From Candidula unifasciata (taxonomy: Eukaryota; Mollusca; Gastropoda; Stylommatophora; Geomitridae), in the NCBI GenBank assembly GCA_905116865.2, contig CAJHNH020002575.1, forward strand, positions 19,539-83,538: DNA of 64,000 nt, given 5' to 3'. Below are positions 10,301-64,000 of the stretch, in pieces. Position numbers and translations under genes: made by a program. The notes beneath the pieces were generated by a model that was not told where the DNA came from, did not search any database, and saw only the letters and a list, made by a program, of their open reading frames with translations. Within the stretch, counting starts at the first letter, position 1. Each line of letters starts with the position of its first letter.

Positions 10301-12064
10301 GAGCCAAGGTCAGTTTTTTAAATAGTCCAGCTCCACCAGGGAGCGAACCCATGACCTTCCGATCCGCGGCAAGCGTCTGGCAGCTCGGCCACGGTGACTT
10401 CCTGATGGGTGAGTGACATAAAAGAAATACGAGTCCTTGTTTTAACATTGACACACCTGTGCTGAGGTCAATATCAAACTAGCCACCTGATTTAGAATGC
10501 ACCCATTTATGAGACTGGATGAAACCTATAGCAATATGACAATTAAGTCTGTAGATAAAATCCCTAAATACAAACTATGGCTTGGAAGCTGATCATCATC
10601 AATTATCAGGTCCTTTACAGAACGTACAGTGTCTTGTATCTCCCGTGTGGGTTCCGGGGCCCCATTGTGAGGGAAACAAGAAGAGACCCACTGCCTCCCC
10701 AACAAGGATGTTTTAAAAGTCGACTGATTGGGGACTTCCTTCAAAGTCGGAATGTATCTGCCTGAGAGGCAAGGAATCAACAATCTGAAAACAAATAAGT
10801 CAGCTCTGTAAAACGAATATGCACACTCAACACTCAGGTTCTGAAACAAGACTAAAGTCCAGAGGTGGACAAAAAGCAAGAACTTTCCACCAGAGTTTAC
10901 AGTCGGTGACTGTGAAGAAGAAAGAGAAGATATAAGTTTGACTGGTCACCCTTATTTTTCAAGTCTCTGGATGGATTTGAACCCATAAGTTCCCAAGTGA
11001 GTTCTGGGGCCCCATTTGGGGGCAGGGGAATAGACCCACAGCTCCCTAACAAGCATGTTAGAAAAGAGACTAATTAGGGGAATTTCCTTGGAAGTTGAAG
11101 TACATCTGCCTGAGAAGTGAGGAACCAACAGGCTGCATATAAAGTCAGATCTGTAAAATAGATCTTCTTATTCTTCTTCTCTTCCACCTTGTACGTAATT
11201 GAAGTGTCGGGGGAAGATGTAATGCTCGTTGATGAGCCGTCATGAGCACTATAAAGACTGATGTTCATTTCTGTAAAGCTGTTATTTATGCCATCATTCT
11301 ATATTTTCTTAGGTCTTCCACTCGGTGTATACCCCTTGTAACATTTCAGTGTGGCTCGCTGTGGGAGATAGTACCAGGGCATTCTTGTTAGGTGTCCAAA
11401 CCACTTTGTTTGTTGTTCCTTGATGACCTGTAGACTTGGCTTTATTCCTAGCATTCTTCTGATTTCATGATTTCGTATTCTGTCTTTCCTTGAAACTCCT
11501 GCAGCTCTTCTAAGGCATTTAATCTCTGTTGTCACAATTCTACATTCATTACAGGATGTAAGTGTCCACATTTGGCACTAATAACATAGTACTGGCCCAA
11601 AAAAAATAGTTCTGATAAGGTTCACTTTAGCACTCCAGGGTATCTGCTTGTGTGTCAACAGGGGTGTATAATAGATGTGGACGGAAAACTTAAATTCTGG
11701 AACAAGACCAAAGTCCAGAAGTGGACAAACAACCAGGATAGGATTTGCCATCAAAGTTTACAGCTGGTGAAGGCGAAGAAGACAATGAACCCAGAACTAC
11801 CAGACACATTCAGTAGCTATGACATTACCACTTCTGCTTTCAAATCAGGTGTTTGTAATTATTTGCACAATCTTTGTCTACAGGTACTGCCTGCAAGTCG
11901 CAGAGGAAGAAGAATTTTTTATAAGGAAAGCAATTGGATGGGCATTAAGACAGTATTACAGAACAGACCCCAAGGCTGTGCGAGAGTTTGTGCTGAAACA
12001 CAAGAACAAGTTGTCTCCACTCAGTGTCAAAGAGGCTCTGAAGCATGACAAGAAGCATACATAA
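3746..12064 (+). CDS. AlkD-like DNA alkylation repair protein (4 coding exons, 384 aa)
   Basis: Joined exons 3746-4324, 5800-6046, 9070-9217 and 11884-12064 give one open frame of 384 codons plus TAA; intron phases are 0, 1 and 2. Residues about 1-160 are polar, basic and low in complexity, with a likely nuclear signal (SRRKRKSE); about 165-380 match the DNA_alkylation (AlkD) family of HEAT-like repeat proteins. In bacterial AlkD the active site uses W109, D113, R148 and W187. Here W266, D270 (in SWWDTVD), R305 (in WVCRAS) and W344 (in IGWALRQY) have identical spacing (4, 35, 39). The known family role is excision of bulky or cationic alkylated bases without base flipping; nuclear DNA repair is inferred. 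The protein is longer than bacterial AlkD because of the N-terminal extension. An AG just before the ATG suggests a further upstream exon, so the true start could lie 5'. The gene converges with MTHFD1. Confidence 0.87.
4430..4560 (+). mobile_element. tRNA-headed SINE remnant in AlkD intron 1
   Basis: TAACATAGTGGTTAGTG resembles an A box and GAATTCAAATCCTC a B box, 40-60 bases apart. Short and degenerate. Confidence 0.35.
4960..5115 (-). mobile_element. SINE-B fragment, reversed
   Basis: CTGCCTCTCAGGTAGATG, GACTTCGAAGGAAG and the upstream GTAGTTTACACC segment are the reverse of SINE-B blocks. Confidence 0.5.
5116..5470. other. Unidentified intronic segment with residual open frame
   Basis: A plus-strand frame running to 5346 reads ...STDVAPSTQNHFRATKC..., compositionally less AT-rich than its surroundings. 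It may be a transposon remnant; I do not recognise the family. Confidence 0.25.
5800..6046 (+). CDS. AlkD-like gene, coding exon 2
   Basis: Acceptor CTCACAG at 5793-5799 and donor AATG|GTAAGA at 6047. The exon encodes residues 194-275 plus one base. It contains 'LWAEVKTLSSNELRTLAQ' and the catalytic segment SWWDTVD (residues 264-270). Phase 0 in, phase 1 out. Confidence 0.9.
6047..7800. other. AlkD intron 2, left part
   Basis: AT-rich. 6590-6870 holds a very decayed minus-strand coding-like stretch (possibly LINE-derived). Otherwise nothing recognisable. Confidence 0.4.
7860..8290 (+). repeat. Array of degenerate copies of the exon-3 acceptor and 5' end
   Basis: Copies of CACAG|TTGTAGGACCACTGG and the following CAGAAGTACCC start at 7880, ~7950, 8132 and 8228, joined by ACTTGTGTCTTATGTTACA-like spacers. 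The 7880 copy keeps the AG and reads VGPLLQKYPDYL. A LINE fragment (8010-8115) interrupts the array. Each copy ends after roughly 35-50 bases of exon-like sequence, so none is a complete exon. Confidence 0.8.
8010..8118 (+). mobile_element. LINE RNase H-region fragment
   Basis: Translates as KHPQDLVSKLNRKQHTTVFY LRTGHCRFNYHM, the 'LRTGHxxLNxHM' segment typical of the C-terminal RNase H region of Jockey/CR1-type retrotransposons. Another copy is at 140-210. Confidence 0.55.
8057..9009. repeat. Intron-2 block duplicated upstream of the gene
   Basis: Partner of 140-1088. It ends 60 bp before exon 3 of the AlkD-like gene. Here exon-like repeats also precede the block (7857-8007), so this location looks ancestral. 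Confidence 0.9.
8322..8575 (-). mobile_element. SINE-A copy
   Basis: Near-identical to 405-660 as part of the duplicated block. Confidence 0.75.
9070..9217 (+). CDS. AlkD-like gene, coding exon 3
   Basis: Acceptor TGTCACAG ends at 9069; donor TTTCG|GTAGGT starts at 9218. It encodes VVGPLVQKYPN through DADRLF and includes R305, the equivalent of the AlkD catalytic arginine. Its first ~35 bases and the acceptor recur, degenerate, at 218, 314, 7880, ~7950, 8132 and 8228; only this copy continues into the conserved remainder of the exon. Confidence 0.88.
9568..9676. repeat. Direct repeat, copy 1
   Basis: CATAAAGGAAATACGA...CCCATTTATGAGAC recurs at 10413-10516; the 87 bases from AGTCCTTG onward are identical in both. 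Confidence 0.9.
9846..10040. mobile_element. hAT-type MITE, 195 bp
   Basis: Begins CTGTGGTTCCCAGCTGG and ends AATTAAGAACCACTG (short inverted termini). Flanks GTCTAGAC and TTCTAGAT match at 6 of 8 positions, a decayed 8-bp target-site duplication. Confidence 0.65.
10125..10402 (-). mobile_element. SINE-A copy
   Basis: Full-length reversed SINE-A: tail GTAAAGGACCCTTTTTCC, body with GACCAATCGGCAC and GGGTCGACCTGGGAGCC, then inverted tRNA head with GGGAGCGAACCC. Confidence 0.8.
10413..10516. repeat. Direct repeat, copy 2
   Basis: Partner of 9568-9676, 840 bp downstream, with an hAT MITE and a SINE between them. Confidence 0.9.
10625..10925 (+). mobile_element. SINE-B copy
   Basis: GTGTGGGTTCCGGGGCCCCA...GAGTTTACAGTCGGTGACTG then GAAGAAG. 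Same block order as 55690-55988. Confidence 0.65.
10990..11790 (+). mobile_element. SINE-B copy split by a LINE insertion
   Basis: The left part ends at TCTGTAAAATAGA (11163) and the right part resumes at TATAATAGATGTGG (about 11668) and runs to TTTACAGCTGGTGAAGGCG. The gap is filled by a reversed RTE fragment. Confidence 0.55.
11165..11640 (-). mobile_element. RTE-type LINE 3' fragment
   Basis: The minus strand encodes CNECRIVTTEIKCLRRAAGV...IRNHEIRRMLG...KWFGHLTRMP, the end region of an RTE/BovB-like polyprotein. The 3' end lies at the (TTC)n side near 11165. Confidence 0.7.
11884..12064 (+). CDS. AlkD-like gene, last coding exon
   Basis: Acceptor TTGTCTACAG at 11874-11883. The first G completes Arg325, then 59 codons and TAA at 12062-12064. 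It contains KAIGWALRQYYR with W344 (the AlkD W187 equivalent) and ends in a Lys-rich tail. A plus-strand AATAAA near 12903 is a candidate poly(A) signal, ~840 bp downstream. Confidence 0.88.
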
Positions 12065-12134
12065 AGTATTCAAATATATTGTGACATATGAATTTCACAT
12101 GTTTGTTACCACTGGCAATTTTATTCACATTTAG

Positions 12135-12335
12135 CCCGGTTTGCTAGCTCAGTTGGTTAAACCTGACTGTGTGGTGACCGGGTGGCGAACTTCTTGTAGT
12201 CCGGGTTCACACCCGGGGGTAGGCAGAAAAGTCACATTTCTCCCAGATTTAGGGTATCTATCATGGAATCAAGGCTGGAAGGTTGCGATATCCATAGTAG
12301 CGAGCCAAAGGGTATCTGGATATTTAAACAAAAAA
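12135..12335 (+). mobile_element. SINE-E, tRNA-headed
   Basis: GCCCGGTTTGCTAGCTCAGT resembles a tRNA 5' half with A box; CCGGGTTCACACCCGGG is a B-box/T-arm-like stem. The extended body and A-rich end show it is a SINE rather than a tRNA gene. Confidence 0.6.
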
Positions 12336-12419
12336 AAAAATTCACATTTAAATCTCCACCAATAACTGACTTCCAACAGGCAGACCTACAAACACTTAAA
12401 GTTTGTTCCTTCCTCACTT

Positions 12420-12800
12420 CCTCTTTAACCGTTTTGGGTGTTGAGAGATACAGGGTTCTGCTTCTTACTTTTCTGGGCATCTTGACCAAAGACATCGAGC
12501 TGTTGAAGAGAATCTTTCCACATTGTTCTTCGTTTACCATTTGCCCTTCCTTCTCCTCCTTTTTTTAATGCCTGGTATGGTACAGCATCCCAAGACATTC
12601 TCTCCAAGTAGGAAAACCATTTGATATGTTGTCTTTGTGTGTAATGGAGAATTAGTTCCGTGCCGACTTTTTATCTCGTATGATCTTATTCCTGATTTTC
12701 TCTCTTCTGGTCACTCCTTTAGCCCTTCTTAGACATCTCATTTCCATGGCTACTAATTTTCTATTCTGGTTTTGATGTGACCACATCTGGCACTGGTGGC
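12420..12800 (-). mobile_element. RTE-type LINE fragment
   Basis: The minus strand reads CGHIKTRIENLVAMEMRCLR RAKGVTRRERIRNKIIR and continues degenerate with stops. Homologous to 11165-11640. Confidence 0.65.
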
Positions 12801-13430
12801 ATAAGATTCTGATTAGATTAAGATTGCCTTGTGCTGTAAAAAATAAAAAAAAGTGGGGGGTGGATGGGGTGTGTGTCTAATATTTTGCTTTTTTTGCTGG
12901 TTAATAAAATGTTCTTCATAAAATTTTACTATTGTATTTTAAAAAGCAGTTATGTATACACACCATACATGTCCCCTAAATTCTTGTTGGGTGTCACTGC
13001 GTAGGCAGTAAAATCTTCTACCAGTTTGCCGGAACAGATTCATCTTTAACATCACACTTCTTAGGAACATTTCATGTCATATTTATTAATATTTTAAACA
13101 TTTAGAGCCATCCTGAAGAAATACAATCATCACAGATCACGGGGGAAACCATGTAAAATATGGAATGATGGAATCAAGAGCAGACATACTTAGGAAATGA
13201 AGATCAACACAGGTAACACATTAGAAAGAGCGCAGAAGATCCCAAAAGCCATACAACAGCCAGTTAACTTGACTCCTTCTGTAGCATATTAAAGAGGAAC
13301 GTGGGTATGACATCAATATACACAAAGAAGAGAGCTGTGCTAAGATAGCACCTGAGTAACTGAATGACAGTTACCACTTCAGAATAGGAGATCTGTCATT
13401 TGTTGTTGTATATAAATAAGTTAGTTGCAT
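12801..13430. other. Intergenic, nothing recognised
   Basis: AT-rich. AATAAA near 12903 may end the AlkD-like transcript. Confidence 0.4.
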
Positions 13431-13439
13431 ATCTTTTAC

Positions 13440-13665
13440 AGCACATTGTAGAACCAACACCAGCATTATTTCGCTGTTGTGGTTTTTCTAGGCAAATTGT
13501 ACGTTCAGTAGTTTGCCATTGCCTTCTGCCGGTCAGCTCTTGGTACCACTGTAGAAACTAATGTAAGACGTTCTGCTGCCAAATCGGCTGCAACTGGGAT
13601 CGAACCTGGCACCGGGCATGACAAAGCAGGTTCACAACGCCTAAACCACAGATGCTGACTATATA
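13440..13665 (-). mobile_element. SINE-C copy
   Basis: GTTGTGGTTTTTCTAGGCAA, CAGTAGTTTGCCATTGCC, GGGATCGAACCTGG and AACCACAGATGCTGAC are the recurring SINE-C blocks in reverse, with the tRNA-like head on the right. Confidence 0.65.
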
Positions 13666-13669
13666 TAAA

Positions 13670-14740
13670 TAGAGTATGCAACATATTGTAACCACTGGGA
13701 TGATTGACGGAATTAAGAGAAAGGCTGGCAGTGGCAGAAAAAAGCTGATGAGCTGACAGTGACAAGGAAGGCGATGATCATCACTGAACATAAGAACTAA
13801 AAACAAACAGGTGGCTGTGGAGGAGCTTGATCGCCTGCACTACTTAGCGAGCACATTATAATAATGATGATGATTTATTCTGCTTCTCAATAAACTCTTA
13901 CTGCCGGCACAATTGGATTCATTCTCACTAGGTGATTGACAAATCAACATTTAGAAAAGAATACAATAATGTCTGATTTGATATTTAATTTTTTCTGTCT
14001 ATGCAGTCTGACATTGGAATAACATGAAATAACAAAATGAACAACCTCCCATGCAACATTTTATCCAAGTTTACATACTTGTATGTATCTTACAATGTTG
14101 GCTAAAGTAGTCACAATTAAACATGGCATATAAATGCACGTGTTATTGTGACTGTATAGATCAACATTCTTCACTACATTCAGTGAGCTTTTGTAAACAA
14201 CAATTTTGAAAACATAATACATGGTCAATAAAAGTGATTAACATAGAAATCAACAACAAACATCTTAAAGCCACTGATTAATCTAAATGAGCAAACTTGT
14301 GCAAAGGAATATTTTCACCGCAGAAATAACACTGAAAGTGGCATCAGTTAGTTTAGTGCCTAATGGGCGCTGCCTGGGCAACATTTGGAGTTAAAAACAG
14401 ATATCAGCAGTTCATTTTGTTACTAAACATAAATTTGTCTATAAAGCTCTGAACATTTAACAACTTAATGAGTCCAAGAAACTGAACTATTCATCCAGTA
14501 ACAAGTTATTTTTGTCACAAATACATATTAAAAGTATTAAATGTTTAAACAGATGGTAAAGTATATTTGTTCTCCTTTTATATATATTTTTTTTAAAATC
14601 ATTCAGCACATGATGCCAGAAAGAACAACAGTGGAATGTAAACTCTATGGACCACTGAATGAACTAACAACGACAGTGAAATTTATACAAGAGACAAAAC
14701 TGCTGATATAGACAACTTATTTCAGGCGAACGAAAGAAGA
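13670..14740. other. Intergenic, nothing recognised
   Basis: AT-rich DNA without coding frames or recognisable repeats beyond short tracts. Confidence 0.4.
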
Positions 14741-14744
14741 AGAA

Positions 14745-14940
14745 GCACATGATGGATGACATGGTCACCACCATGCTGGCCACCTTTACTTCCCAGAAAT
14801 ATTTCTTAGTGATAAATTAGGCTGAAATGTCCTAGAAACTCTTTTTTTAAACATTCCAACTGCTGGGATTCGAACACATGGTTTTGGGACTGGCAGGCCA
14901 GAAGATGTGGGCTCCTGTGCTACCCCAGGTTTCATACAAC
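14745..14940 (-). mobile_element. Degenerate SINE-A-like element
   Basis: GGCCACCTTTACTTCCCAG, then an inverted B box (GGGATTCGAACAC) and a head-like end. Diverged. Confidence 0.4.
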
Positions 14941-15299
14941 TCTAAATTACATCATCAAAAACACAAATTATGAATGTCAAAAATAGACCCCTTTTCTACT
15001 ACATAAAAACTACATCAAGCAGTCACATTAAACTTTGAACAATAATCATTTTCCAAGTCATTCATTAACATATATACGTTCTCGATTTTGTGCTATACCA
15101 AAACAATTGCCTGTATCAATATTTTAAAGTAATTAATATTCAATGTTTTCTAGCTGAATATAAGAAATGAGGTCACACATCATCTGTCACTGTCTAGTCT
15201 CACAATTTTTTGGTCCTATATGATCTTGTCATGGCAACAAATTTACCCTCTTAGAGTGAAACTTTTATTGTGTTGATAATTATTTATTAATGCTTCTAT

Positions 15300-15535
15300 A
15301 AAGCCACCTGTGGCTTAGGAGTTGTTAATGGGTTTCTTAATGCCAGGTTCGATCCTAGCTGCAGGCGATTTGGTAGCAGACTGCCTTGCATTGGTTTAAC
15401 AGTGGTATTGAGAGCCAATCATCAGAAAGCAATGGCCAACTACCAAACGTAAATTTGACTAGAAAAACCATTACAGCCCCTCCCCCCCCAAATGCTGGGG
15501 TTGGTTCTAAAATGTCCTGTAAAGGACACAACTAG
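15300..15535 (+). mobile_element. SINE-C copy
   Basis: GCCACCTGTGGCTTAGGAG head with GGTTCGATCC B box, then GGCAGTTGGCCATTGC-type body, ending CAGGACATT. The GGTTCGATCC match is strong. Confidence 0.55.
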
Positions 15536-15536
15536 C

Positions 15537-15690
15537 CAATAGCAATCTACAATCATTCTTTATTAACTTTCCTATATAGTCAACACCAATCTACAATCAT
15601 TCTTTATTAACTTTCCTATATAGTCAACACCAATCTACAATCATTCTTTATTTTCTTATACAGCCAACACAAATCTACAATTATTCTAGT
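15537..15690. repeat. 45-bp tandem repeat, about three units
   Basis: Units begin CAATCTACAATCATTCTTTA and share TAACTTTCCTATATAGTCAA; the third is diverged. Confidence 0.85.
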
Positions 15691-15699
15691 AGCATACTA

Positions 15700-15922
15700 C
15701 CTATGAAGCTCGCGGATTTTTATCGTGGTATGGGACGTCGCAGGTCGACCCAGCCTAAAATGGGTACCAGGATGGGCTGTCCTGGAAAAGTAAAGACAGC
15801 CGGCGTAATGCTAACCACATTACCCACAGAGTGCTGATGGTCTGTAAAAATATGGGACGCTCTGCTCATATGCCCGATGCTCCGAAAGGCGTGAAAAGGG
15901 ATCTTTACTTTTTACCTATGAA
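15700..15922 (+). mobile_element. SINE-A body without its usual head
   Basis: GGTCGACCCAGCCTAAAATG, AGTAAAGACAGCCGGCGT and GGGATCTTTACTTTTT form the SINE-A body; the left end differs from the standard tRNA-like head. Confidence 0.6.
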
Positions 15923-16311
15923 GCCAAAACCAGTCTATACCACAAGGTTGGCTGCAATGAATCTTCAATATTCTCTTAACTGATTGATACTAGTTTTACA
16001 CACTGACAAAATGCTATTCATTCATCTCCTGATGTTATCTTCCCACTTGTATATCTATCTACCTCTTGTTACTCTGCCAACATTATCCCCATCAGTCCCG
16101 ATTTTATAGGAATGCCATTAAATTGCAAATAAAATATATGTTTTCATTCTGTAACTTCTTTCATGAGCTTGCAATATCAGTCAGCCTACCATCTCTATAT
16201 TTATTCCTTTTGTTTCCAGCAATACAAAATACTCCAAAAAAACCTCAATCTGGTTTCTAATGGCCTATTAGCCACAAATCAATCTTCAGTTTATGTATAT
16301 GAAACAATAGT

Positions 16312-16317
16312 TTTATT
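16312..16317 (-). promoter_or_regulatory. MTHFD1 poly(A) signal AATAAA (candidate)
   Basis: The minus strand reads AATAAA about 60 bp after the stop codon, which would give a very short 3' UTR. Further AT-rich hexamers downstream (for example near 16198) could serve longer transcripts. Confidence 0.5.
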
Positions 16318-16377
16318 GCAGAGATAATCTGTAACAGTGGTTCTTGTCTCCCTTGAGAATGAATACAACAAATAAGC

Positions 16378-63996
<47,619 letters not shown>

Positions 63997-63997
<1 letters not shown>

Positions 63998-64000
63998 TGG
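63997..64000 (-). CDS. MTHFD1: MTHFD1 exon 1, last four bases (probable)
   Basis: The minus strand starts at the window edge with CCAG|GTTTGTTT. Exon 2 begins with one base completing a codon, so exon 1 must end with two extra bases; AG+T gives Ser, which fits the position. The same donor (CCAG|GTTTGT) is used by the exon at 49522. No other initiator exon was seen between 62070 and 63990. Confidence 0.4.

Noticed and set aside
12135..12210. Possible functional tRNA gene
   Set aside because: tRNA-like head only; the spacing between boxes is too long and a SINE body with A-rich end follows.

Overview
This window is eukaryotic nuclear DNA from an animal. Coding exons are short, have GT/AG borders and are separated by long AT-rich introns full of transposon debris. 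The repeat load suggests a lophotrochozoan, most likely a gastropod mollusc: several tRNA-headed SINE families, RTE-type LINE fragments with short tandem-repeat tails, hAT, Tigger and mariner elements, and a SPIN-like hAT. SPIN has been reported from a pond snail. The taxon is an inference; the gene calls do not depend on it.

Two protein genes converge. (1) Plus strand, 3746-12064: four coding exons that join in phase into a 384-residue AlkD-like DNA alkylation repair (HEAT-like repeat) protein. It has a basic, probably disordered N-terminal extension. The residues matching the bacterial AlkD active site (W266, D270, R305, W344) are present at exactly the AlkD spacing. (2) Minus strand, 63997 down to 16378: 23 coding exons that join in phase into about 922 residues of the cytosolic trifunctional C1-tetrahydrofolate synthase MTHFD1 (dehydrogenase/cyclohydrolase domain, then formyl-THF synthetase). 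The first coding exon lies at or beyond the right edge; its last four bases are probably 63997-64000. About 4.3 kb of non-coding DNA separates the two stop codons. The genes do not form an operon; one acts in DNA repair and the other in folate one-carbon metabolism.

Layout: 1-1088 is a second copy of a block from intron 2 of the AlkD-like gene (8057-9009). 2246-2765 is CpG-richer and may hold that gene's promoter. 3745-12064 is the AlkD-like gene. 12065-16311 is intergenic with SINE and LINE debris. 16312-64000 is MTHFD1. Its introns hold a 33-bp minisatellite (24610-25690), a 22-bp C-rich minisatellite (30655-31312), diverged ~185-bp repeats (19320-20110), a 1.5-kb tandem duplication with 'CCAAATCTGG' arrays (41200-44100), and a truncated Tigger element carrying an RTE insertion with a perfect 12-bp target-site duplication (44130-45886).

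The most unusual structure is in and upstream of the AlkD-like gene. The 5' end of exon 3, with its splice acceptor, occurs about six more times as degenerate copies. Some of these are joined to a LINE RNase H fragment and a SINE, and that composite block is present twice. Second most interesting is a 150-bp SPIN-like hAT element with a perfect 8-bp target-site duplication inside an older hAT MITE. I see no rRNA gene, functional tRNA gene, CRISPR array or prokaryotic operon.
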